This document shows, piece after piece, positions 43,038 to 52,674 of a DNA stretch of 64,000 nucleotides; positions within the stretch are counted from its first letter, which is position 1, and every line of letters starts with the position of its first letter. The position numbers and the translations under genes are program-made. Below the pieces are notes generated by a model, which searched no databases, had not been told where the DNA came from, and saw only the letters and a program-made list of their open reading frames with translations. The stretch comes from Pseudomonas vlassakiae (GTDB taxonomy: Bacteria; Pseudomonadota; Gammaproteobacteria; Pseudomonadales; Pseudomonadaceae): the NCBI RefSeq assembly GCF_014269035.2, contig NZ_JABWRP020000012.1, positions 124,001 to 188,000 on the forward strand. The letters run 5' to 3'.

Positions 43038-43883
43038 ATGCTCATCGATCAGAAAATACCCTTGGGTCAGTACATCGCGGCGTTCGTCGAATGGCTGACC
43101 CAGAATGGCGCGAACTATTTCGATGCCATTGCCCGAGGCCTGGAGTTCATGATCCATGGCGTCACCAGTACCCTGACGTTCTTCAACCCGTTCGTGCTCA
43201 TCGCCCTGTTCGCCGCCCTGGCGCATTTCATCCAGCGCAAGTGGGCGCTCACCGCATTCGTCGCCCTTTCCTTCCTGCTGATCCTCAACCTGGGGTACTG
43301 GCAGGAAACCATGGAAACCTTGGCCCAGGTGACCTTCGCCACCGTGGTCTGCGTGGCCATCGGCGTGCCGCTGGGCATCGTCGCCGCGCACAAGCCGATG
43401 TTCTACACCGCCATGCGCCCGGTGCTCGACCTGATGCAGACCGTGCCAACCTTCGTCTACCTGATCCCGACCCTGACCCTGTTCGGTCTGGGCGTGGTGC
43501 CGGGGCTGATCTCGACAGTGGTGTTCGCCATCGCCGCACCGATCCGCCTGACCTACCTGGGCATCTGCGACGTGCCGCAGGAGCTGATGGACGCCGGCAA
43601 GGCCTTTGGCTGTTCGCGCCGCCAGCTACTCACCCGTATCGAACTGCCGCACGCGATGCCAAGCATCGCCGCTGGCGTCACCCAGTGCATCATGCTGTCG
43701 CTGTCGATGGTGGTGATCGCCGCCCTGGTGGGTGCCGATGGCCTGGGCAAACCTGTGGTCAACGCACTGAACACCGCCGATATCTCCCTGGGCTTCGAAG
43801 CGGGCCTGGCGATCGTGCTGCTGGCGATCATGCTCGACCGTATCTGCAAGCAACCGGAACTGCCGGTAAGGGGTGAGGCATGA
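43038..43883 (+). CDS. cbcW: choline ABC transporter permease
   Basis: 281 residues with about six membrane helices and the binding-protein-dependent permease (EAA-like) loop near residues 190-210 (CDVPQELMDAGKAFGCSRRQ). ProW/ChoW family. It forms the channel of the choline/betaine/carnitine importer with CbcV. Its stop overlaps the cbcV start by four bases (ATGA). Confidence 0.93.
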   Translation: MLIDQKIPLGQYIAAFVEWLTQNGANYFDAIARGLEFMIHGVTSTLTFFNPFVLIALFAALAHFIQRKWALTAFVALSFLLILNLGYWQETMETLAQVTFATVVCVAIGVPLGIVAAHKPMFYTAMRPVLDLMQTVPTFVYLIPTLTLFGLGVVPGLISTVVFAIAAPIRLTYLGICDVPQELMDAGKAFGCSRRQLLTRIELPHAMPSIAAGVTQCIMLSLSMVVIAALVGADGLGKPVVNALNTADISLGFEAGLAIVLLAIMLDRICKQPELPVRGEA

Positions 43884-45058
43884 GCATCATTCGATTCGAA
43901 GACGTAGACGTCATCTTCTCCAACAAGCCGCGCGAAGCGCTGGCGCTGCTGGACAAAGGCCAGACCCGCGAGCAGATCCTCAAGCAGACCGGGCTGGTGG
44001 TCGGTGTGGAAAAGGCCAACCTCGATATCAACAAAGGCGAGATCTGTGTGCTGATGGGCCTGTCCGGCTCAGGCAAGTCGAGCCTGCTGCGGTGCATCAA
44101 CGGCCTCAACACCGTGAGCCGCGGCAAGCTGTTCGTCGAACATGAAGGCAAGCACATCGATATTGCCCACTGCACCCCGGCAGAGCTGAAGATGATGCGC
44201 ACCAAGCGCATCGCCATGGTGTTCCAGAAATTCGCCCTGATGCCATGGCTGACGGTGCGAGAGAACATCAGCTTCGGCCTGGAAATGCAGGGCCGCCCGG
44301 AAAAGGAACGGCGCAAGCTGGTCGACGAGAAACTCGAACTGGTCGGCCTGACCCAGTGGCGCAACAAGAAGCCAGACGAACTCTCCGGCGGCATGCAACA
44401 GCGTGTGGGCCTGGCCCGGGCGCTGGCGATGGATGCCGACATCCTGTTGATGGACGAACCGTTCTCGGCCCTCGACCCGCTGATCCGCCAAGGCCTGCAA
44501 GACGAATTGCTGGGCCTGCAGGCCAAGCTGAGCAAGACCATCGTGTTCGTCAGCCACGACCTCGACGAGGCGCTGAAGCTGGGCAGCCGCATCGCCATCA
44601 TGAAGGACGGGCGGATCATCCAGTACAGCAAGCCGGAAGAGATCGTGCTGAACCCGGCCGACGAATACGTGCGTACCTTCGTCGCCCACACCAACCCGCT
44701 GAACGTACTGTGCGGCCGCAGCCTGATGCGCAGCCTGGACAACTGCAAGCGGGTCAACGGCTCGGTGTGCCTGGACCCGGGTGGCGATTCGTGGCTGGAC
44801 CTGGGCGAAGGGAATTCGATCAAGCGTGCACGCCAGGGGCAGAACGGGCTGGACATGCAGAACTGGGTGCCGGGGCAGGCTGTGGAAGGCCTGGGCCGCA
44901 AGCCAACGTTGGTGCATGCCGACATTGGCATGCGTGAGGCGCTGCAGATTCGTTACCAGACCGGCAACAAGCTGGTGCTGCAGGAAAATGACCGGGTGGT
45001 GGGGATTCTTGGCGATACCGAGCTCTACCACGCCTTGCTGGGCAAGAACCACGGATGA
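43880..45058 (+). CDS. cbcV: choline ABC transporter ATP-binding protein
   Basis: 392 residues. Walker A GLSGSGKSSLLRCI near 60, Q-loop VFQKFALMPW, signature LSGGMQQRVGLARALA near 170, Walker B ILLMDEPFSALDP, and H-loop FVSHDLDEAL. The C-terminal 110 residues are a ProV-type regulatory extension. It energises CbcW. GbdR-dependent expression is known for the P. aeruginosa operon. Confidence 0.94.
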   Translation: MSIIRFEDVDVIFSNKPREALALLDKGQTREQILKQTGLVVGVEKANLDINKGEICVLMGLSGSGKSSLLRCINGLNTVSRGKLFVEHEGKHIDIAHCTPAELKMMRTKRIAMVFQKFALMPWLTVRENISFGLEMQGRPEKERRKLVDEKLELVGLTQWRNKKPDELSGGMQQRVGLARALAMDADILLMDEPFSALDPLIRQGLQDELLGLQAKLSKTIVFVSHDLDEALKLGSRIAIMKDGRIIQYSKPEEIVLNPADEYVRTFVAHTNPLNVLCGRSLMRSLDNCKRVNGSVCLDPGGDSWLDLGEGNSIKRARQGQNGLDMQNWVPGQAVEGLGRKPTLVHADIGMREALQIRYQTGNKLVLQENDRVVGILGDTELYHALLGKNHG

Positions 45059-45065
45059 TGCAATT

Positions 45066-45185
45066 GGGGCCGCCTTGCGGCCCATCGCGGCTGAAGCCGC
45101 TCCTACAGGGACCGCGCACGCCTGGAGATTTGCGCGATCCCTGTAGGAGCGGCTTCAGCCGCGATGGGCTGCAAAGCAGCCCCGA
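45066..45185. repeat. long REP inverted pair
   Basis: GGGGCCGCCTTGCGGCCCAT-CGCGGCTGAAGCCGC and its mirrored copy ending GATGGGCTGCAAAGCAGCCCC. Each REP also carries an outer small hairpin. It lies between the convergent cbcV and hisF genes. Confidence 0.9.
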
Positions 45186-45196
45186 CAATCACTATC

Positions 45197-45967
45197 TCAG
45201 CGAACGACAATCCCGCGCGAAGCCATGTAGGCCTTGGCCTCCGGCACCGTGTACTCGCCAAAGTGGAAGATACTCGCCGCCAGCACCGCGCTGGCGTGCC
45301 CTTCCAGAATCCCGTCTGCCAGGTGCTGCAGGTTACCCACACCACCCGAAGCAATCACCGGAATCCCCAGCGCATCGCTGATGGCGCGGGTTACGCCCAG
45401 GTCGAAACCATTCTTCATGCCGTCCTGGTCCATGCTGGTCAGCAGGATCTCGCCGGCCCCCAGGCCTTCCATCTTCTTCGCCCATTCAACCGCGTCCAGC
45501 CCGGTTGGCTTGCGCCCGCCGTGGGTAAAGATCTCCCAGCGTGGCGCTTCGCCGGGCGCGGACACCTTCTTGGCGTCGATGGCGACGACGATGCACTGCG
45601 AACCGAAGCGGTCCGCTGCTTCACCGACGAACTCCGGGTTGAACACCGCGGCGGTGTTGATCGAAACCTTGTCGGCGCCGGCATTGAGCAGGTTGCGGAT
45701 GTCCTGCACGGTGCGCACGCCGCCGCCCACGGTCAGCGGGATGAACACCTGGCTGGCCATGCGCTCGACGGTATGCAGGGTGGTGTCGCGGCCATCAACG
45801 CTGGCCGTGATGTCGAGGAAGGTGATTTCATCGGCACCCTGCTCGTTGTAGCGGCGGGCGATTTCCACCGGGTCGCCGGCATCACGGATGTTCTCGAACT
45901 TGACGCCCTTGACCACCCGGCCGTTGTCCACGTCCAGGCAAGGGATGATGCGCTTGGCCAGTGCCAT
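45197..45967 (-). CDS. hisF: imidazole glycerol phosphate synthase cyclase subunit
   Basis: 256 residues, normal length. (beta/alpha)8 barrel with catalytic Asp in CLDVDNGRVVKG near residue 11 and Asp in TSMDQDGMKNGFD near 130, plus phosphate loops VGGGVRTVQDI and ASGGVGNLQHLADG. With HisH it makes imidazole glycerol phosphate and AICAR. It is the last gene of hisB-hisH-DUF2164-hisA-hisF. Confidence 0.97.
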   Translation of the reverse strand: MALAKRIIPCLDVDNGRVVKGVKFENIRDAGDPVEIARRYNEQGADEITFLDITASVDGRDTTLHTVERMASQVFIPLTVGGGVRTVQDIRNLLNAGADKVSINTAAVFNPEFVGEAADRFGSQCIVVAIDAKKVSAPGEAPRWEIFTHGGRKPTGLDAVEWAKKMEGLGAGEILLTSMDQDGMKNGFDLGVTRAISDALGIPVIASGGVGNLQHLADGILEGHASAVLAASIFHFGEYTVPEAKAYMASRGIVVR

Positions 45968-45977
45968 GGTTCAGTCC

Positions 45978-46715
45978 TCAGCCTTGGTAGTTGTCGCAAA
46001 AAGCCTGGGCCTCGGCGACATCGAGGGTGCCTTCGTAGATGGCACGGCCGGTGATGGCGCCGATGATGCCCGGGGCCTTGGCGTCCAGCAGGGCCTTGAT
46101 GTCACCCAGGTTGTGGATACCGCCCGAGGCGATCACCGGGATCGAAGTGGCTTCGGCCAGTGCCTTGGTGAACGGCACGTTGCAGCCCTGCATCATGCCG
46201 TCCTTGGCGATGTCGGTGTAGACGATCGCCGAGACGCCATCGGCCTCGAAACGCTTGGCCAGGTCGATGACCTGTACCGAGCTGACTTCCGCCCAGCCGT
46301 CGGTGGCAACGAAGCCGTCCTTTGCATCCAGGCCAACGATGACCTTGCCCGGGAAGGCCTTGCACGCTTCGGCGACGAACTCAGGCTGCTTGACCGCCTT
46401 GGTGCCGATGATCACGTAGCTGACGCCGGCCTTGACGTAGTGCTCGATGGTTTCCAGCGAGCGGATGCCGCCGCCGATCTGGATCGGCAGGTTCGGGTAG
46501 CGTTTGGCAATGGCGGTGACCACTTCACCGTTGACCGGTTGGCCTTCGAAGGCGCCGTTGAGGTCGACCAGGTGCAGGCGGCGGCAGCCACCTTCGACCC
46601 ACTTGGCAGCCATGCTCACCGGGTCGTCGGAAAATACCGTGGAATCTTCCATGCGGCCCTGGCGCAGGCGCACGCAGGCACCGTCCTTCAGATCGATAGC
46701 GGGGATAATCAGCAT
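45978..46715 (-). CDS. hisA: ProFAR isomerase
   Basis: 245 residues. Half-barrel duplication typical of HisA, with IPAIDLKDGACVRL (catalytic Asp near residue 8), IQIGGGIRS, VYTDIAKDGMMQG (second Asp near 130) and ASGGIHNLGDI. It isomerises ProFAR to PRFAR for HisF/HisH. Ten bases separate it from hisF. Confidence 0.97.
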   Translation of the reverse strand: MLIIPAIDLKDGACVRLRQGRMEDSTVFSDDPVSMAAKWVEGGCRRLHLVDLNGAFEGQPVNGEVVTAIAKRYPNLPIQIGGGIRSLETIEHYVKAGVSYVIIGTKAVKQPEFVAEACKAFPGKVIVGLDAKDGFVATDGWAEVSSVQVIDLAKRFEADGVSAIVYTDIAKDGMMQGCNVPFTKALAEATSIPVIASGGIHNLGDIKALLDAKAPGIIGAITGRAIYEGTLDVAEAQAFCDNYQG

Positions 46716-46742
46716 CTTGGGAACCTGTCTGTTCTTAGGGTT

Positions 46743-47003
46743 TCAGGGCTTTTCGAGCGCCCACAGATCGCTTTCGATACTCTCGAACCGCTCCTTGAGG
46801 TGCAGCTGAACATCGGCAATCGCCCTGTTGTAGTAATGGGGTGCAATTTCTTTGCTGAACAGTTCGAGGACCTCGGCCACCTCGAACGACCCGAGCTGCA
46901 GTTCGAAGCGGTCTTCGAGAAAGCGCTTGAGCGTGTCGAGCGCCTCGCGTTCCTCTTCGGGGGCCAGGGTGATGATCGGGGCCTTGGTCTTCGAACGGCT
47001 CAT
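46743..47003 (-). CDS. DUF2164 protein
   Basis: 86 residues, highly charged and helical (DTLKRFLEDRFELQLGSFEV, HYYNRAIADVQLHLKERFES), matching the DUF2164 family. No catalytic motif. It lies directly after hisH and before hisA in the histidine operon, an arrangement usual in pseudomonads. Function unknown; the name is from the visible pattern only. Confidence 0.75.
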   Translation of the reverse strand: MSRSKTKAPIITLAPEEEREALDTLKRFLEDRFELQLGSFEVAEVLELFSKEIAPHYYNRAIADVQLHLKERFESIESDLWALEKP

Positions 47004-47642
47004 TTACCAGCGCCCGTCCCAGGCGACGAAGTTCTGCAGCAGCTGCAGGCCATGGGTATGACTTTTTTCCGGGTGGAACTGCACGGCGAAGCGCGAGCCG
47101 TCTGCCAGCGCGGCAGCGAAGTCGACGCCATAGTGGCCGCGGCCGACCACCTGGCCCGGCTTGCCGGCATTGATGTAGTAGCTGTGCACGAAGTAGAAAC
47201 GCGCACGGTCGGGAATGTCGTGCCACAGCGGGTGGTCGATGGACTGGCTGACTTCGTTCCAGCCCATGTGCGGCACCTTCAGGTGCTCGCCGTCTTCTTT
47301 CAGGTCTTTGCCGAAGAAGCGCACCTGGCCAGGGAACAGGCCGATGCAGTCGACACCGTCGTTCTCTTCGCTATGGTCGAGCAACGCCTGCATGCCTACG
47401 CAGATGCCGAGGAACGGGCGATCCTGGCTCACTTCGCGGACCAGGCTGTCGAAGCCCAGGCGGCGGATTTCGGCCATGCAGTCACGGATCGCGCCCACGC
47501 CCGGGAACACCACGCGGTCAGCCTCGCGGATCACCGCAGCGTCGCTGGTGACCAGCACCTTGCCGGCGCCGACGTGTTCAAGCGCCTTGGCCACCGAGTG
47601 CAGGTTGCCCATGCCATAGTCGATTACGGCTACCGTCTGCAT
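47004..47642 (-). CDS. hisH: imidazole glycerol phosphate synthase glutaminase subunit
   Basis: 212 residues. Class I glutaminase with nucleophile Cys in FLGICVGMQALLDHSEENDG near residue 80 and the catalytic His/Glu in VQFHPEKSHTHG near 195. It supplies ammonia to HisF. The stop abuts the DUF2164 start, and the start abuts the hisB stop. Confidence 0.97.
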   Translation of the reverse strand: MQTVAVIDYGMGNLHSVAKALEHVGAGKVLVTSDAAVIREADRVVFPGVGAIRDCMAEIRRLGFDSLVREVSQDRPFLGICVGMQALLDHSEENDGVDCIGLFPGQVRFFGKDLKEDGEHLKVPHMGWNEVSQSIDHPLWHDIPDRARFYFVHSYYINAGKPGQVVGRGHYGVDFAAALADGSRFAVQFHPEKSHTHGLQLLQNFVAWDGRW

Positions 47643-48236
47643 TTACAGGCACCCTTTGGTGGACGGCATCTGCCCGGCCATGCGCTCGTCGATGGTCACG
47701 GCCATGCGCAGGGCGCGGCCGAAAGCCTTGAATACGGTTTCGATCTGGTGGTGGGTGTTGTGGCCACGCAGGTTGTCGATGTGCAGGGTCACCAGGGCGT
47801 GGTTGACGAAGCCCTGGAAGAACTCCTGGAACAGGTCGACATCGAAGCCGCCAACGGTGGCACGGGTGTAAGGCACATGCATCTGCAGGCCTGGGCGGCC
47901 GGAGAAGTCGATGACCACGCGCGACAGTGCTTCGTCCAGCGGCACGTAGGCGTGGCCGTAGCGGAAGATGCCTTTCTTGTCGCCAATGGCCTGGGCGAAT
48001 GCCATGCCCAGCGTGATACCGACGTCTTCGACGGTATGGTGATCGTCGATATGCAGGTCACCCTTGCACTCGATATCCAGATCGATAAGCCCATGGCGGG
48101 CGATCTGGTCCAGCATGTGTTCAAGGAAAGGCACACCGATATCGAATCGGGCCTTGCCACTGCCATCGAGGTTGATCGAGCACTTGACCTGGGTTTCCAG
48201 GGTATTGCGCTCGACGGAAGCCTTACGTTCGACCAT
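47643..48236 (-). CDS. hisB: imidazoleglycerol-phosphate dehydratase
   Basis: 197 residues from the ATG at 48236, with GGAG about nine bases upstream and the standard VERKASVERNTLETQVK start; longer open frames upstream were rejected. Manganese-binding His/Glu motifs DDHHTVEDVGI and NTHHQIETVFKAFGRALR are present. Monofunctional, without a phosphatase domain, as in other pseudomonads. Confidence 0.97.
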   Translation of the reverse strand: MVERKASVERNTLETQVKCSINLDGSGKARFDIGVPFLEHMLDQIARHGLIDLDIECKGDLHIDDHHTVEDVGITLGMAFAQAIGDKKGIFRYGHAYVPLDEALSRVVIDFSGRPGLQMHVPYTRATVGGFDVDLFQEFFQGFVNHALVTLHIDNLRGHNTHHQIETVFKAFGRALRMAVTIDERMAGQMPSTKGCL

Positions 48237-48371
48237 CACCAGCTCCGCAAAATCATTGGGCGAAAAGGGCTCCATTATAGGCCCAGAACGCGCCCGCTTG
48301 AAACGCGGATGACATATGGCATGGCAAGCAATTGCGGGGCCGCAGAGCCCTACAGGTCTATACAACCGGAT

Positions 48372-48396
48372 CGCGGGGGGTGCCAGGCAACCCCCG
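48372..48396. terminator. hairpin between hisB and the MFS gene
   Basis: CGGGGGGTGCC / GGCAACCCCCG (48374-48396) forms a GC-rich stem ten bases after the stop of the minus-strand MFS gene, with no T-run; weak terminator candidate. Confidence 0.4.
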
Positions 48397-48406
48397 GACG
48401 GCTACA

Positions 48407-50068
48407 TCAATGGAACAGGACAGCGGTCTTCTGCAAGGTCACCCACACCCCCCAGGCCAGCGGCACGACCACCACAGCCCAGGCCAGCAGCACCAACGGC
48501 AGGCTACCCGGCGAGGCATGCCACTCCAGCGAACGCGCACCATCAGCACCTTTGTCGTGGCTCAGAGCACGCTCGGCGGCCAGTTCGGCATCGGTCATGA
48601 AGTACTTGTCGGCCACCGGGCGGATCAGCATGTTGCAGATAAAGCCCAGCACCAGCAGGCCGGCAAGGATGTACAGGGTCATGTCGTAGGCCGCTGCACG
48701 CTCCACGCCCGCCGCCAACTGGTACTCGCGCAGGTAGGTGATCAGCACCGGGCCCAGCACGCCGGCTGCCGCCCAGGCAGTCAGCAGGCGACCATGAATG
48801 GCTCCCACCATCTGCGTGCCGAACAGGTCGGCCAGGTAGGCCGGCACTGTGGAGAAGCCACCGCCGTACATCGACAGAATGATGCAGAATGCCGCCACGA
48901 ACAGCGCCACGTTGCCCAGGTGACCCATGTTCGGCACCAGGCTGTAGAGGCCGACGCCCAGGGCGAAGAAGGCGAAGTAGGTGTTCTTGCGGCCGATGTA
49001 GTCGGAGAACGATGCCCAGAAGAAGCGACCACCGATGTTGAACAGGCTCAGCAGGCCGGTGAAGCCGGCGGCGATGGCGGCGATCTGCGCCAGCTGCGCG
49101 GCGTTCAGCTCGCTGAAGCTCAGCTCGTTGCCCAGCAATTTGCCGGCAAACACTTCCTGCAGCAGCGGCGAAGCCATGCCGAGGATGCCGATACCGGCCG
49201 AAACGTTCAGGCACAGCACCAGCCACACCAGGGCGAACTGCGGGGTTTTCCAGGCGACGCTGACGTGCACGTGGCGGTCGGTGACCATGCCATTGCCGGC
49301 CTTCTTCGCCGGTGCGCTCCAGCCTTCAGGCTTCCAGCCGGTTGGCGGAACGCGGTACGCCAGGGCGCCAGCCGTCATGAACACGAAGTAGATTGCGGCC
49401 ATGGCGACGAAGCTCTGCCATACGCCCACTTCATGGGCATTGCCAAAATGGCCCATCAGCGCGGTAGCCAGCGGTGCACCCACCATGGCGCCACCACCGA
49501 AGCCCATGATCGCCATGCCGGTGGCCATGCCGCGTTTGTCCGGGAACCACTTGATCAGGGTCGAGACCGGTGAAATGTAGCCCAACCCCAAGCCAATCCC
49601 ACCGATCACACCGGACCCCAACCACATCAGCCACAGCTGGTGGGTCTTTACGCCGATCGCCGAGATCAGCATGCCGCCACACCAGCACAGGGCCGATACC
49701 AGGCCAGCCTTGCGAGGACCGGCATGTTCCAGCCAGCCGCCCAGCACCGCTGCCGAACAGCCGAGGAAGACGAAGAACAGGGTGTAGATCCAGCTCAGCA
49801 TCGAGATCGGCCAGTCGCATTCGGCGCTGAACAGGCGGGCGATGAAGCCCATGTCCGCCGAACAGGCAACCGGCGCGGTGATGCCGATGGCTTGCGACAG
49901 CGGCAGCCAGAACACCGAGAAGCCGTAGGCCATGCCGATGCACAGATGGATAGCCAAGGCAGCTGGCGGGACCAGCCAGCGGTTGAAGCCCGGGCGGGCG
50001 ATGATGCGCTCCTTCGACAGGAAGCTCGGCGCGCTGGCCAGCCCCTCTGCCGTGATGGTACTGCTCAT
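48407..50068 (-). CDS. OFA-family MFS transporter (oxalate/formate antiporter-like)
   Basis: 553 residues from the ATG at 50068 (AAGGAAT upstream). Major facilitator fold with about twelve helices. OFA-like features are GFNRWLVPPAALAIHLCIGM and YGFSVFWLPLSQ in helix 1, GWLEHAGPRKAG between helices 2 and 3, and a C-terminal cytoplasmic tail with a last hydrophobic pair. Charged or polar carboxylates are the family's usual cargo; the substrate here is unknown. It is not part of the his operon. Confidence 0.85.
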   Translation of the reverse strand: MSSTITAEGLASAPSFLSKERIIARPGFNRWLVPPAALAIHLCIGMAYGFSVFWLPLSQAIGITAPVACSADMGFIARLFSAECDWPISMLSWIYTLFFVFLGCSAAVLGGWLEHAGPRKAGLVSALCWCGGMLISAIGVKTHQLWLMWLGSGVIGGIGLGLGYISPVSTLIKWFPDKRGMATGMAIMGFGGGAMVGAPLATALMGHFGNAHEVGVWQSFVAMAAIYFVFMTAGALAYRVPPTGWKPEGWSAPAKKAGNGMVTDRHVHVSVAWKTPQFALVWLVLCLNVSAGIGILGMASPLLQEVFAGKLLGNELSFSELNAAQLAQIAAIAAGFTGLLSLFNIGGRFFWASFSDYIGRKNTYFAFFALGVGLYSLVPNMGHLGNVALFVAAFCIILSMYGGGFSTVPAYLADLFGTQMVGAIHGRLLTAWAAAGVLGPVLITYLREYQLAAGVERAAAYDMTLYILAGLLVLGFICNMLIRPVADKYFMTDAELAAERALSHDKGADGARSLEWHASPGSLPLVLLAWAVVVVPLAWGVWVTLQKTAVLFH

Positions 50069-50436
50069 GGATTCATTCCTTTTGTAGGTAGACAGTGCTG
50101 GCGGATGGCAATCCCGGGCTCTTGTTATCGCACGCAGGGCGATCTGGGCCTTTTTCCTGGGCAACGGCCCGCGACAATGGGTCGCGGTCGCTCCGCAAAG
50201 CGGCACAAGGGTACCAGTTCGAAGATGACATGAAAGCAATCTGATATCGTTATTTTTCCCGTGGCTGAATCGGTATTTCCAGCAATCCGGCGGCGAAGGA
50301 ACTGACGAAGCCACAGCTGTCGAATGCCGCAATCATCGGAAATACCCTGCATCGCTAGTCGTATACGCAGGGCCCACCCCTGCGGCGCTATACTCAGCCG
50401 TTCGGAATTCACACTACGGACTACAAGGACTCGCCC
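50069..50436. other. divergent MFS/asmA upstream region
   Basis: 368 bases without a gene. There are short GC hairpins near 50175-50200 and 50367-50383, and a TATACT hexamer at 50389-50394 that could be the asmA -10 box; no good -35 accompanies it. Confidence 0.4.
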
Positions 50437-52674
50437 ATGAAAGCGTTCGGCAAAATCCTGGGACTGGGGCTTCTCGGGTTGCTGCTGATCATCGTGGCGC
50501 TGGGCTTCGCCCTGACCCACCTCTTCGATCCCAACGACTACAAAGACGAGATCCGCCAACTGGCGCGCGACAAGGCGCACGTCGAGCTGACCCTCAACGG
50601 TGACATCGGCTGGAGCCTGTTCCCCTGGCTGGGCCTGGAGCTGCATGAAGCCAGCATCGCGACGCTGGCCAAACCCAAGGAGCCGTTCGCCGACCTGCAG
50701 ATGCTCGGCCTCTCCGTGCGTGTGCTGCCACTGCTGCGCCGCGAAGTGCAGATGAGCGATGTACGCGTCGAGGGCCTGAACCTGACCTTGCTACGCGACG
50801 AAAACGGCCACGGCAACTGGGAAGACATCGGCAAGCCGCTACCGACCACCCCCGATGGCACTGCCAGTGCGCCGGCCCAGGCACCTGCCGAGCAACCGGC
50901 GAAGCCTGCTGAAAGCAGCAGTGAGCGCGCGGTGAAGCTCGACATCGACAGCCTGACCGTGAACAACGCCCGGGTTTACTACACCGATGCCAAGAGCGGC
51001 CAGAGCTACAGCGCCGAAAGCATCCAGCTGAGCACCGGCCCGGTCCACGAGGGCACCAATATCGCCCTTAAAGCCAGCGCCTTCCTCGGCGCCAGCCAGC
51101 CGGCCATCAAGGCCCGCACCGAGCTTGCCGGCGAGCTGCGCTTCGATCGCAAGCTCAAGCGCTACAACTTCGAAGACCTGCGCCTGACCGGCGAAACCTC
51201 CGGCGAACCTACCGCTGGCAAGACCGTCACCTTCGGCGCCCAAGGCCAGCTGCTGGTCGACATGGGTGCCAACGTGGCCTCCTGGAGCGGCCTGAAAGTC
51301 TCGGCGAACCAGCTGCGCGCCCTCGGCGAACTGAACCTGCGCGACCTGGACAAGGCCCCGCAACTGAGCGGCGGCCTGTCCATCGCCCAGTTCAACCTGC
51401 GCACCTTCCTCGACGGCATCGGCCACCCGCTGCCGGCCACCAACGATCCGGCAGCCTTCGGCAAGCTGGAGCTGGTGACCCGCCTGCAAGGCACACCGTC
51501 CAGCCTGACCCTGGCCGACCTGGCTGTGAAGCTGGACGACACCACCTTCACTGGCCGCGTGGCCATCGACGACTTCGCCAAGCAGGCCCTGCGCCTGCAG
51601 CTCAAAGGCGACAGGTTCGATGCCGATCGCTACCTGCTGGCCAAGAGCGAGCAAGCCAAAGGCGCCACTGCCGCACGCCAGGCGGAGGTGCAGCAGCAGG
51701 AAGCCAGCGCAGTTGCCGGTGCCGGCAGCTCGCCACTGCCCAATGCCCCGACCCAGGTAGCCTGGAGCGACGACAAGCTGTTGCCGGTAGACCGCCTGCG
51801 CGTGCTCGACCTGCAAGCTGACCTGGCCTTCGGTGCGCTGACCCTGGACAAGCTGCCCATCAGCGATGCTCAGTTGCAGGCCACCGCCCAGGGCGGGCTG
51901 CTGACCTTGCAAACCCTGCGTGGCGGTCTCTACAACGGCACCTTCGAAGCCAAGGGCAACGTCGACGTGCGCCCTGCCGTGCCGCAGCTCGGCATCAACA
52001 CCAGGATCAACCGGGTGCCGGTCGAGCACTTCATCAAAGTTGAAGGCAAGGAGCAGACGCCGCCGGTCAAAGGCCTGCTGACCCTGACCAGTGATCTGAC
52101 GGCCACCGGTAACAGCCAGAAGGCACTGGTCGACACCCTCAATGGCAGCGCAAACTTCACCATCAATGACGGCGTGCTGGTCAATGCCAACCTCGAACAA
52201 CAACTGTGCCAGGCCATCGCCACCCTCAACCGCAAGACGTTGAGTGGCGAACCCCGTGGCAAGGACACCCCGTTCGAAGAGCTACGCGGCAGCCTGGTGA
52301 TTCGCAATGGCGTAGCCAGCAACCCCGACCTCAAGGCACGCATCCCTGGCCTGACCGTCAACGGCCATGGCGACCTCGACCTGCGCGTGCTGGGCATGGA
52401 CTACAACGTCGGCGTGATCGTCGAGGGTGATCAGCGCGCCATGCCCGACCCGGCCTGCCAGGTCAACGAACGCTTCGTGGGCGTGGAAGTGCCGCTGCGC
52501 TGCCGCGGCCCGCTGGAGATCGGCGCCAAGGCCTGCCGCCTGGACCAGGACGGCCTGGGCAAGGTCGCGGCCAAGCTGGCCGGCAACCGCCTTAAAGACA
52601 AGATCGATGAAAAACTTGGAGACAAAGTGAGCCCAGAACTGAAAGACGCGCTCAAGGGGCTGTTCAAGCGATGA
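50437..52674 (+). CDS. asmA: AsmA-family protein
   Basis: 745 residues. One N-terminal membrane anchor (LGLGLLGLLLIIVALGFALT), then a long beta-rich AsmA/DUF748-type periplasmic domain (FDPNDYKDEIRQLARDKAHV; WSLFPWLGLELHEASIATLA) and a conserved C-terminal AsmA repeat (KGLLTLTSDLTATGNSQKAL). AsmA-like proteins are thought to bridge the envelope for phospholipid movement to the outer membrane. Its stop overlaps the mutY start by four bases. Confidence 0.9.
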   Translation: MKAFGKILGLGLLGLLLIIVALGFALTHLFDPNDYKDEIRQLARDKAHVELTLNGDIGWSLFPWLGLELHEASIATLAKPKEPFADLQMLGLSVRVLPLLRREVQMSDVRVEGLNLTLLRDENGHGNWEDIGKPLPTTPDGTASAPAQAPAEQPAKPAESSSERAVKLDIDSLTVNNARVYYTDAKSGQSYSAESIQLSTGPVHEGTNIALKASAFLGASQPAIKARTELAGELRFDRKLKRYNFEDLRLTGETSGEPTAGKTVTFGAQGQLLVDMGANVASWSGLKVSANQLRALGELNLRDLDKAPQLSGGLSIAQFNLRTFLDGIGHPLPATNDPAAFGKLELVTRLQGTPSSLTLADLAVKLDDTTFTGRVAIDDFAKQALRLQLKGDRFDADRYLLAKSEQAKGATAARQAEVQQQEASAVAGAGSSPLPNAPTQVAWSDDKLLPVDRLRVLDLQADLAFGALTLDKLPISDAQLQATAQGGLLTLQTLRGGLYNGTFEAKGNVDVRPAVPQLGINTRINRVPVEHFIKVEGKEQTPPVKGLLTLTSDLTATGNSQKALVDTLNGSANFTINDGVLVNANLEQQLCQAIATLNRKTLSGEPRGKDTPFEELRGSLVIRNGVASNPDLKARIPGLTVNGHGDLDLRVLGMDYNVGVIVEGDQRAMPDPACQVNERFVGVEVPLRCRGPLEIGAKACRLDQDGLGKVAAKLAGNRLKDKIDEKLGDKVSPELKDALKGLFKR

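Noticed and set aside
45888..48689. 933-codon plus-strand open frame opposite the his genes
   Set aside because: Antisense shadow spanning five clear his-operon genes.
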